Origin: Minicystis rosea
Lineage (GTDB): Bacteria; Myxococcota_A; Polyangia; Polyangiales; Polyangiaceae
DNA: 64,000 nucleotides
Direction of reading: 5' to 3'
NCBI GenBank assembly: GCA_001931535.1
Contig: CP016211.1
Span: 3,376,501-3,440,500, forward strand
Below are positions 35,251-42,618 of this stretch, piece after piece. Below the pieces are notes generated by a model. The model saw nothing but the letters and a program-made list of their open reading frames with translations. It had not been told where the DNA came from and searched no databases. Made by a program: the position numbers and the translations under genes. Numbering within the stretch: position 1 is the first letter of the stretch; the number at the start of each line of letters is the position of its first letter.

Positions 35251-36219
35251 ATGCTCGCCATCAGACCTGATCGCACGGGTGATCCCGAGGTGATGAAGCT
35301 CGCGGAGATCCCGACGCCCGATCCTGGGCCGGGTGAGGCGCGGATTCGCGTCGAGGCCGCCGGGGTGAACTTCATCGACATCTACCAGCGGAGCGGACAG
35401 TACAAGGTCCCCGTCCCCATCGCGCTCGGCCGCGAAGGCGCGGGCGTCGTCGAAGCCGTTGGCCCAGGCGTGACCGACGTGAAGCCCGGTGATCGCGTGG
35501 CCTGGGCTGATGGCAGCGGCTCGTACGCGACCCATGTCATCGTGCGCGCCGCCGTCTTGGTCGCGGTGCCCGAGGGCATGGACCTGAAGCTCGCGGCCGC
35601 GAGCATGTTGCAGGGCATGACGGCGCACTACCTAGCGCACGACACCTACCCGCTGCGCGAAGACGACACGTGCTTGGTGCACGCGGCGGCGGGCGGCGTG
35701 GGCCTCTTGCTCTGTCAGATGGCGAAGCGCGCCGGCGCGCGCGTCATCGGCACCGTCTCCACCGAAGAGAAAGCCGAGCGCGCCCGCGCCGCCGGTGCGC
35801 ACGAGGTGATCCTCTACAAGCAAACCGATTTCGTCGCGGAGACGAAGCGCATCCTGGGCGGTCGCGGCGTCGACGTGGTCTACGACTCCGTCGGCAAGGA
35901 CACCTTCGATCGAAGCCTGCAGTGCCTCCGCATTCGCGGCGTCATGGTGCTCTTCGGTCAATCGAGCGGCGCCGTCCCGCCGATCGATCTCCAGACGCTC
36001 GCCGCGCACGGCTCGCTCTACGTCACGCGCCCCACGCTCCACAGCTACGTGCACACGCGAGACGAGCTCGTCGCACGCGCCGGTGCCGTGCTCGGCGCCG
36101 TGCAGCGCGGTGAGCTCTCCATCTCCATCGGCGCCACCTTCCCGCTCGCCGACGCAGCCGCTGCACACCGCGCTCTCGCCGGTCGCGAGACCACGGGCAA
36201 AGTGCTGCTCGTGCCCTGA
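35251..36219 (+). CDS. Zeta-crystallin-type quinone oxidoreductase
   Basis: 322 aa NADPH:quinone reductase of the medium-chain dehydrogenase family without catalytic zinc. Markers: GVNFIDIYQRSGQYK, GREGAGVVEAVG, VHAAAGGVGLLLCQ (NADPH Rossmann motif AAGGVG) and GQSSGAVPP. Start chosen at ATG 35251 (MLAIRPDRTGD); in-frame ATG 35227 and GTG 35218 are further upstream. Detoxifies quinones by one- or two-electron reduction; not obviously in an operon. Confidence 0.9.
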   Translation: MLAIRPDRTGDPEVMKLAEIPTPDPGPGEARIRVEAAGVNFIDIYQRSGQYKVPVPIALGREGAGVVEAVGPGVTDVKPGDRVAWADGSGSYATHVIVRAAVLVAVPEGMDLKLAAASMLQGMTAHYLAHDTYPLREDDTCLVHAAAGGVGLLLCQMAKRAGARVIGTVSTEEKAERARAAGAHEVILYKQTDFVAETKRILGGRGVDVVYDSVGKDTFDRSLQCLRIRGVMVLFGQSSGAVPPIDLQTLAAHGSLYVTRPTLHSYVHTRDELVARAGAVLGAVQRGELSISIGATFPLADAAAAHRALAGRETTGKVLLVP

Positions 36220-36355
36220 TCGATCGACTCGGGCACACGCGGTCGGGGCGCGTCGCCCCGAACCTCGCGCTCGTCATCGATGCCGTGGCGTTCGCCATGT
36301 GCATCGGCTTCCATGACGAGAGCGAGGCGCATGCCTCGCGGGAGCGATCTTCTTC

Positions 36356-37642
36356 ATGAGCATCCTTCGCACCGCGTGCGCATCGAGCGCCGTGATCCTC
36401 GCCGCGTCCCTCGCGGCCTGCTCGAGCAGCGACGACACCGGCACCGGCGGCTCGGCCTCGACCACGACTTCGAGCACGACCACCAGCGCGAGCACGACCA
36501 CCAGCGCGAGCACCGGCACCGGCACCGGCGGCGCGTTCGCGACGGCGTCGCACACGGCGGCGCCGCAAGTGATCACGTTCGGCGGCCCCGTGCTCGCGAC
36601 ACCGAAGGTGCAAGCGATCGTCTACGCCTCCGATCCGCACGCCGCCGATATCGACGGCTTCCTCGCGGAGCTCGCCTCGACGTCGTACTGGAGCCAGGCC
36701 ACCTCCGAGTACGGCGTCGGCGCGCTCCAGATCCTGCCCATCATCAAGCGCACGGACGCGCCGCCTGCGAACCTCAAGGACTCGGACATCACCCAGGATC
36801 TCGCGGATCACACGAGCGGCGCGAATCCAGCGTGGGGCGCGGCCGATCCCGACACCATCTATCTCTTCGTCATGCCCGAGGGCACCATCGTCGACGCCGG
36901 CGGCGCGTGCTGCGACAGCTACGACGGCTACCACGACGAGACCGCGGTCGGCGCCGCCAAGATCCCGTATGGCATCGTCTGCACGTGCCCCGGCCTCGAT
37001 GGCCCGACGGTGGGCGACGTGCAGCAGATCACGGTCGCGATGTCGCACGAGATCATCGAGGCCGCGACGGATCCCTTTCCGTGGACCGATCCCGCCTATG
37101 GCCAGAACGACGAGGCCGATCTCGTCTGGACGCTGGTGACCGGCGGCGAGGTCGCGGACATGTGCGAGTTCGACATCGACGCGTTCACGATCCCGAACGG
37201 CTCGAAGTACATGGTGCAGAAGAGCTGGTCCAACGCCGCGGCCAAGGCCGGCAAGGAGCCCTGCCTCCCCGCGACGGGCGCGCCTTTCTTCGGTGCCTCG
37301 CCCGCGCTGCCCGACACGCTCGGCGTCCCCGGCGCGCCGTTCACCACGAGCGGCGTGAAGATCGCGAAGGGTCAAACGCGCACCATCGACGTGACGCTCT
37401 ACAGCGAAGCGCCGACGAAGGGCCCGTGGACGGTGACGGCCTACGACTACAACGAGTACTTCGGCGGCACGCCGAACATGAAGCTCACGCTCGACCAGAC
37501 GAGCGGGCAGAACGGCGACGTCCTCCAGCTCACCATCGAGGTCGACTCGATCAACAGCGACATCGGCATCGATGCCTTCATCCTCGAGTCCGTGCTCGAC
37601 GGTGAAACGAGCCTCGCCATGGGCGTCGTCGGCCCCGGCTGA
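36356..37642 (+). CDS. Lipoprotein with SHExxEAxTDP metallopeptidase-like motif
   Basis: 428 aa; lipobox AASLAACSSS, then a Ser/Thr-rich linker of about 40 residues. The central MSHEIIEAATDPF motif (HExxE with following TDP) occurs in secreted bacterial and plant EXORDIUM-like/phosphate-induced proteins and in some zinc metallopeptidase-like proteins. The C-terminal 110 residues look like a beta-sandwich (GQTRTIDVTLYSEAPTKG). Whether it cleaves peptides is unknown; a third zinc ligand could not be identified. Extracytoplasmic. Confidence 0.7.
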   Translation: MSILRTACASSAVILAASLAACSSSDDTGTGGSASTTTSSTTTSASTTTSASTGTGTGGAFATASHTAAPQVITFGGPVLATPKVQAIVYASDPHAADIDGFLAELASTSYWSQATSEYGVGALQILPIIKRTDAPPANLKDSDITQDLADHTSGANPAWGAADPDTIYLFVMPEGTIVDAGGACCDSYDGYHDETAVGAAKIPYGIVCTCPGLDGPTVGDVQQITVAMSHEIIEAATDPFPWTDPAYGQNDEADLVWTLVTGGEVADMCEFDIDAFTIPNGSKYMVQKSWSNAAAKAGKEPCLPATGAPFFGASPALPDTLGVPGAPFTTSGVKIAKGQTRTIDVTLYSEAPTKGPWTVTAYDYNEYFGGTPNMKLTLDQTSGQNGDVLQLTIEVDSINSDIGIDAFILESVLDGETSLAMGVVGPG

Positions 37643-37940
37643 GAACGCGATCACGCGGGCGTCGTGTCGCTCGCCTCACGCGAACGAGCGACACGGCGGC
37701 CCGTCGATCGAAGCGCGAACGCTTCGCGGGCCGCCGCGCACGCGAGCGGCGCTCCGGATCGTTTTCGACGCAGCGCGAGCCGATCGAAGGCCGATCGTCT
37801 TCGCGCTCGCCGGAGCATGATGTCGTTGGGAATGGACGCGACCGGCCGGAGAGATGGCCGTCACGGGGCACGCGATCACCATCGTGATCGGCGCCCAGGG
37901 TCGAACCGTTCGGACCTCGCACGACGAGGCCCGACGTGGA
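37643..37940. other. Intergenic region, no gene seen
   Basis: 298 bp between convergent genes. Contains several short repeats rich in GATCG but no perfect terminator hairpin and no plausible gene. Confidence 0.4.
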
Positions 37941-38702
37941 TCAGATGCGCGACTTCAGCGCTTCCTTGTCGAGCACCACGATGCGGCGCCGATCGATCTC
38001 GATGACGCCCTTGCGGCGCAGATCGCCGAGCGTGAGCGTCACCGTCTCGCGCGTCGAGCCGATCATGTTCGCCATCTCCTGGTGCGTGAACGGCGCGGCG
38101 ATGAGGACGCCGCGCGGCTCGGGGATGCCCCAGCGGGCCGCCGCCTTCACGAGGAACTCGGCGAGGCGCGCCTCGACGTTGCGGAAGAGCATCGACGCCA
38201 AGCGATCCTCGGTGTCGCCGTGCCGCTCCACGAGCATCGACAGGAGGCCCGAGCCGAACGCCTGATCGGCCGCGATCAGCGCGCGCACCGTGGTGACGGG
38301 CACCATGAGCGCCTCGACGTCCTCCGTGGCGACCGCGCTCTCGCGGTAGATGCCGACGCCGCCGAGCGCGGCCTCGCCCACGAGATCACCGCTCCCTCGG
38401 TAGCCGATGGAGAGCGTGCGCGCATCGGAGAGCGCGCGCGTGAGACGAACGCGACCCATGCCAATCATGGCGATCGCGTTCGCTGGCTCACCCTGGCTGA
38501 CGAGCGGACGGCCCTTGCTCACCCGCTGGATCGTCCCGGCATCGGCGAGCGCCTGCTGCGATGCAGGCAGCGCAGCGTTCGCCATCGCAGCGCGCTTGAG
38601 GATGCGGCGCTTGCGCGCCTCGAGATCATTGAGGCCATCCTTACCCACGACGCTGCCCGCCGGACGAGGCCAGGGAGCCGGAGCCACGTTGCTCATCGCC
38701 AT
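37941..38702 (-). CDS. Crp/Fnr-family transcriptional regulator
   Basis: 253 aa from ATG 38702 behind GGAAGG. A cNMP-binding-like fold with RVSKGRPLVSQGEPANAIAMI comes first. The helix-turn-helix PFTHQEMANMIGSTRETVTLTLGDLRRKGVIEIDRRRIVVLD (shown in pieces: HQEMANMIGSTRETV) is typical. No cluster of four cysteines, so not an FNR iron-sulfur sensor. A palindrome lies in its leader. Regulates unknown targets, possibly itself. Confidence 0.88.
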   Translation of the reverse strand: MAMSNVAPAPWPRPAGSVVGKDGLNDLEARKRRILKRAAMANAALPASQQALADAGTIQRVSKGRPLVSQGEPANAIAMIGMGRVRLTRALSDARTLSIGYRGSGDLVGEAALGGVGIYRESAVATEDVEALMVPVTTVRALIAADQAFGSGLLSMLVERHGDTEDRLASMLFRNVEARLAEFLVKAAARWGIPEPRGVLIAAPFTHQEMANMIGSTRETVTLTLGDLRRKGVIEIDRRRIVVLDKEALKSRI

Positions 38703-38726
38703 CGATTTGCCTTCCTTGGAAATATC

Positions 38727-38740
38727 GTTGGAGGTCCAAC
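38727..38740. promoter_or_regulatory. Palindrome upstream of the Crp/Fnr gene
   Basis: GTTGGA-GG-TCCAAC is a perfect 6-bp inverted repeat around two bases, 25 bp before the start codon. It is a possible operator for autoregulation; its spacing is shorter than a standard Crp site. Confidence 0.35.
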
Positions 38741-39236
38741 ATTCTTCAGGCGCCGGCATCGTGCGCCGCCCGACGACGGTCGAGCGTCCCCGACCGGCAT
38801 GGATCGATACGGGGCGATTGATGAGGTTCTTAAGCAACAAAACGCGATCTCGCGCGCGCGGCTTCGCCACAAATCGGAGCATTCTGTGAGCGCTGGAGAA
38901 TCTGCTCCATGCTCTCCCGACTGTCCTCGTTCGTGCTCGATGCAGCGTCGCATCGCGGTGATCGATCGGGCCCGGACGAGGCCGTTCGTGTGCTCGTCGA
39001 TCAGCGCATCAGCTCGCGCGTTCGTCTCTACATGTCACGACGACGATCGTCGCATTCCTCTCCATCGTGACGACGCGCGCTGCTCCGCGAGCTCTTCATG
39101 AAAGGGACAGCCTCCCCTGCGCGCGTCGATCAAGTCGATCAAGAGGAGGTCGATCCCATTCTGGATCATGCGAAGTCGCGGGAAGATAGCGCGACCGCGC
39201 GCAACCGAGACAAGCCGCGCTATCCTCTTCTGCACC
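38741..39236. other. Intergenic region, no gene recognised
   Basis: About 500 bp between divergent genes. It should hold the promoters of the Crp/Fnr gene and of the small lipoprotein. Only short frames without family similarity were seen. Confidence 0.35.
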
Positions 39237-39353
39237 ATGAGGACGCATCTCCGGCTCAGCATTGTGGTGGCGCTCACCATATTCGCGATCGGCTGCAGCT
39301 CCGCGCCCGGTGGTCACGACACGCACCATCCGATCACCGGCGCGGGTTGGTGA
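39237..39353 (+). CDS. Very small lipoprotein
   Basis: 38 aa: MRTHLRLSIVVALTIFAIGC then SSAPGGHDTHHPITGAGW. The basic start, hydrophobic core and Ile-Gly-Cys lipobox make a complete lipoprotein signal; the mature part is only 19 residues with three His. Its TGA is 4 bp before the start codon of the next gene, so it is probably co-transcribed with the sulfatase-modifying-factor-like protein. No ribosome-binding site is obvious. Confidence 0.55.
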   Translation: MRTHLRLSIVVALTIFAIGCSSAPGGHDTHHPITGAGW

Positions 39354-39357
39354 TCGC

Positions 39358-40296
39358 ATGCGCGCGACCTCGATCGTGATCGCCGTCCTCGCGTGCGCGC
39401 TCACGCTTGCACCACTCGTCGATGCAGCGCCGCCGCGTCGCATCGTGCCCGCATCGCCGCCGCCTGCGCCTCCAGTCGTCGACGTCTCCACCGCAGATGG
39501 CGTCGCCGTGCTGCGCACGCCCGGCTCGTCGGAAGTGCTCATCCGCGCGGGCACCTTCACGATGGGATCGACGGACGCCGAGTTCGCCACCGCGCTCGCG
39601 CTCTGCCGCGCCGAGCCTCGCCGCGAAGACTGCAAGGAAGAGTGGTTCGCGTACGAGCAAGCCCCGCACGAGGTCTACCTCGACGACTACTGGATCGATC
39701 GCACCGAGGTCACCGTCGCGCGCTATCGACAATGCGTCGCCGCCGGCCAGTGCGCGCTGCCTCCCTACGCCGACGGCGGCGAGCGCTACGATCGGCCCGA
39801 CTATCCGGTGGTGCTGGTGACGTGGACCGATGCGCGCCGCTTCTGTGCGTGGGCCGGCGGACGCCTCCCCACGGAAGCGGAGTGGGAGCGCGCCGCGCGC
39901 GGCCTCTCGGGCCGGCGCTATCCGTGGGGCAACGTCTACAACCCGTTCCTCTCGAATCACGGCGCGTGGGCTTTGGAAGAGCACGACGCGCGCGATGGCT
40001 TCCTCGAGCTCGCGCCCGTGGGCTCCTTCCCGGATGGGCGCACGCCCGACGGCATCGACGATCTCGCCGGCAACGTCGAGGAGTGGGTGCAAGACTGGTT
40101 CGCGCCTGAATACCCGAAGGCGAGCGCGTCCAATCCTCATGGCCCCGACGCCGGTGATCGTCGGGTCGTGCGCGGCGGCGCCTACCTGCGTGGCCGGCCT
40201 TGGCTGCGCGGCGCCGCGCGCAACGCGGAGCCCTCGAGCGAGCGAGCGCCTTGGATCGGCTTCCGCTGCGCGCGCGACGCCGGCCCGCGACGCTGA
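39358..40296 (+). CDS. Exported FGE-sulfatase/SUMF1-domain protein
   Basis: 312 aa. N-terminal signal peptide (SIVIAVLACALTLAPLVDAA) and then the formylglycine-generating-enzyme-like domain: GTFTMGSTDAEF, DYWIDRTEVTVARYRQCV, GGRLPTEAEWERAARG, IDDLAGNVEEWVQDW and RVVRGGAYLRGRPWLR. Many such domains are not sulfatase activators but carbohydrate- or partner-binding modules, as the export signal here suggests. The active-site Cys pair of true FGE is not evident. Confidence 0.85.
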   Translation: MRATSIVIAVLACALTLAPLVDAAPPRRIVPASPPPAPPVVDVSTADGVAVLRTPGSSEVLIRAGTFTMGSTDAEFATALALCRAEPRREDCKEEWFAYEQAPHEVYLDDYWIDRTEVTVARYRQCVAAGQCALPPYADGGERYDRPDYPVVLVTWTDARRFCAWAGGRLPTEAEWERAARGLSGRRYPWGNVYNPFLSNHGAWALEEHDARDGFLELAPVGSFPDGRTPDGIDDLAGNVEEWVQDWFAPEYPKASASNPHGPDAGDRRVVRGGAYLRGRPWLRGAARNAEPSSERAPWIGFRCARDAGPRR

Positions 40297-40447
40297 CGGG
40301 AGCCGCGATCAACGTCCCCGATCCGCAGCTCCCGTCGCGCCGTCGCATGCGCGCGGCGACGGCGCCTGCCGCCTCGTGGCCACCGATCCGCGTCGTGGCT
40401 GCCCGCGTGTCTTGCGGCACGCGGCGCCCCGAGCATACTGGCCAACC

Positions 40448-41356
40448 GTGAGGATCGCGCACCTGTCCGACCTGCACCTGCTCTCGCTCGAGGGCGCGGT
40501 GCCGTTTCGCCTCTTCAACAAACGGCTCACCGGCTACGTGAACCTCCGCTTCCATCGGAAGAGCGTGCACAAGCCTTTCGCGGTGCGCGCCGCTGCGCGC
40601 GAGATCCGCAAGCTCGACGTCGAGCACGTCGTGATCACGGGCGACCTCTCGAACCTCGCGCTGGAGACGGAGTTCGATCTCGTGCGTCGCTTCCTCGCCG
40701 AGGATCTCGGCCTCCCGCCCGAGCGCGTGAGCATCGTGCCCGGCAACCACGACGCGTACACCGGCGGGGCGCATCGATCGCGCCGCTTCGCGCGCACGTT
40801 CGCGTCCTATCTCGCGTCCGACCTGCCCGAGCTGACCGTGCCCGGCGAGGTGTTCCCCTTCGTGCACCTGCGCGGCCCCGCCGCCATCATCGGGCTCTCG
40901 ACGGCGCTGCCGCGCCCGCCGCTCGTGGCCTCGGGCGCCTTGGGCGCCGCGCAGCTCGCGGCCCTCGAGCGGATCCTCGCGCACCCCGAGGTGGCTTCAC
41001 GCACGGTGGTGATCCTGCAGCACCACCCCATCCACAACCCGCCCTCGATCGCCAAGCGCACGCTGGAGGGCCTGACCGACGCCGACGCCGAGGCGAAGAT
41101 CCTCCGGCGCGTGCCGCGCGGTCTTCTCCTCCATGGCCACTTGCACCGCCGCATCCACCGCAAGCTCGCCACCGACGGCGGCCACGTGGACGCGGTCGGC
41201 GCGACGAGCGCGTCGCTGCTGCACGAGAGCGACGAGCGCATGGCCGGCTTCAACGTCTACGACCTCGCCGACGACGGCGCCGTACGCGGCATCGTCTCGC
41301 ATCGCCTCCACGGCGACGCAGAGCAGTTCCGTGAGGTCGCGATCCCCAAGGGCTGA
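40448..41356 (+). CDS. Metallophosphoesterase (3',5'-cyclic nucleotide/YfcE-like)
   Basis: 302 aa, GTG at 40448. Complete calcineurin-like metal motifs: AHLSDLHLL, ITGDLSN, VPGNHDAYTG, LQHHPI and LLHGHLHRR. Soluble and cytoplasmic (no signal). Resembles the CpdA/Icc class that hydrolyses cyclic nucleotides, but the substrate is unproven. Starts 151 bp after the FGE-type gene on the same strand. Confidence 0.87.
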   Translation: MRIAHLSDLHLLSLEGAVPFRLFNKRLTGYVNLRFHRKSVHKPFAVRAAAREIRKLDVEHVVITGDLSNLALETEFDLVRRFLAEDLGLPPERVSIVPGNHDAYTGGAHRSRRFARTFASYLASDLPELTVPGEVFPFVHLRGPAAIIGLSTALPRPPLVASGALGAAQLAALERILAHPEVASRTVVILQHHPIHNPPSIAKRTLEGLTDADAEAKILRRVPRGLLLHGHLHRRIHRKLATDGGHVDAVGATSASLLHESDERMAGFNVYDLADDGAVRGIVSHRLHGDAEQFREVAIPKG

Positions 41357-41502
41357 CGTTGCGCGCCGCGGAGCGCAGCGTGTCGGCCGCCTCTCGCGTC
41401 GAGCCTCAGCGCACGATGGACCGATGGCAACGACGGGACGGGCTTCGTCCGCGTGCTCGGGTTCGTCTGTGTGGAGGGATGGGCGGGCTGGAGAGGCCCG
41501 CC

Positions 41503-41528
41503 GGCCGGCTCTGCTTGGCGAGCCGGCC
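41503..41528 (-). terminator. Terminator-like hairpin after the cold-shock gene
   Basis: GGCCGGCT (41503-41510) and AGCCGGCC (41521-41528) form a perfect 8-bp stem with a 10-nt loop, 18 bp beyond the csp stop in transcription direction. No T-run. Confidence 0.45.
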
Positions 41529-41546
41529 TTCGGGGGGGAAGTCAGG

Positions 41547-41762
41547 TCAGTTGGCCGCTGCCTGTAGGCGGTTCACGTTGACCGCCTGAAGGCCCTTCGG
41601 GCCTTCCTTGATCTCGAACTCCACCGTCTCGTCCTCGAACAGACGGCGGCGACCCTCCCCATTGATCTGCGAGTAGTGCACGAAGACGTCCGGGCCGGAC
41701 TCCTGCTTGATGAACCCCCAGCCCTTCTCGTCGTTGAACCACTTGACCTTGCCAACTGCCAT
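41547..41762 (-). CDS. csp: Cold-shock protein (CspA family)
   Basis: 71 aa. RNP motifs GKVKWFNDEKGWGFI (RNP1 GWGFI) and DVFVHYSQI (RNP2) define the OB-fold RNA chaperone. ATG 41762 after GGAGGAAAC. A candidate promoter about 210 bp upstream gives a long leader, as cold-shock mRNAs have (inference). Confidence 0.95.
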   Translation of the reverse strand: MAVGKVKWFNDEKGWGFIKQESGPDVFVHYSQINGEGRRRLFEDETVEFEIKEGPKGLQAVNVNRLQAAAN

Positions 41763-42190
41763 GTTTCCTCCACTTCCGGACTCGTCGATACCCGGGGCCT
41801 CGAGAGCCATCAGACTCTCTCGGTGACGGAGTCGCGGCGCGGCGCCGGTGCCTCCGAGCATGCTGCTCGTAAGTGCGATTACGTCCCTCGAGGGACACCG
41901 GGCCGTGTCGATGATTGTCGTCCTCATCTCGACATGCCTGAAATTCCGAAAGCCCCCGGTCCGAGCGGGCGCCAAGGTAGACGGCCGGAAGAGCGCAGGT
42001 CAAGACACGAAAAACGTGGCAAATCTCACGCAGACGCCGCGCTTACGCGCTTTCTCCAGACCCGCGTAAAAACATACGCGTGAGCCCAAAACGCGAACGG
42101 CGCTTCGCAGATGATGCAAAGCGCAAACGTGGTTTCGCCGAAGATTCGACAGCGGGCGTGAGGCACGCCGTTTGCTGAAACACTGGATTG
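41763..42190. other. Leader and promoter region of csp
   Basis: 428 bp without a gene. The part near 42060-42190 is less GC-rich than its surroundings, with runs such as TAAAAACATA. The csp leader probably occupies 41763 to about 41967. Confidence 0.4.
41974..42003 (-). promoter_or_regulatory. Candidate csp promoter
   Basis: On the minus strand TTGACC (42003-41998) and TACCTT (41979-41974) with an 18-bp spacer. It would produce a roughly 200-nt leader before csp. Confidence 0.35.
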
Positions 42191-42430
42191 ATGGCCCTCC
42201 ACTTCGCGTCTGCAGAAGAGTCGACCGCGTCCACCAACCCCGCCGATCTCGGGCGTGCCTCGCGTGACCCGCGCGCGCTCCGCATCCTGGCGAAGAGCAT
42301 CTACCGCGAGCTTCGCGGTGGTGGCTTGGCCGAGGAAGATGTCATGGCGATCGCCGGTGATCTCCTCGGCCTCGTGGCCGGCGACGTGAAGGATCGCCGC
42401 CGCAACGCGACCGACACCACCGCGCGCTGA
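42191..42430 (+). CDS. Small hypothetical protein
   Basis: 79 aa from ATG 42191 (TTG 42188 just before). Good codon pattern; the middle is a helical stretch (ALRILAKSIYRELRGGGLAEEDVMAIAGDLLGLV). No recognised family; seems a soluble all-helical protein. It precedes the FHA-CpaF gene by about 190 bp. Confidence 0.6.
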   Translation: MALHFASAEESTASTNPADLGRASRDPRALRILAKSIYRELRGGGLAEEDVMAIAGDLLGLVAGDVKDRRRNATDTTAR

Positions 42431-42618
42431 AGGCGCGGCCACGCCCCGCCACGGTCTTCCAGCACGGCGTATCTCCGCGCCGGCGCTCGTTTTCCCCATC
42501 TCGTTGACACGCTTCGCCCCTTGGCCTTATTGCTCTCGGGCAGCGTCCGGCCCCTGTCGAACGAAGCCCCGAGCTCGTCGATCGGCGACGCCATCGCTCC
42601 ACCGAAAGGCGCGACATC

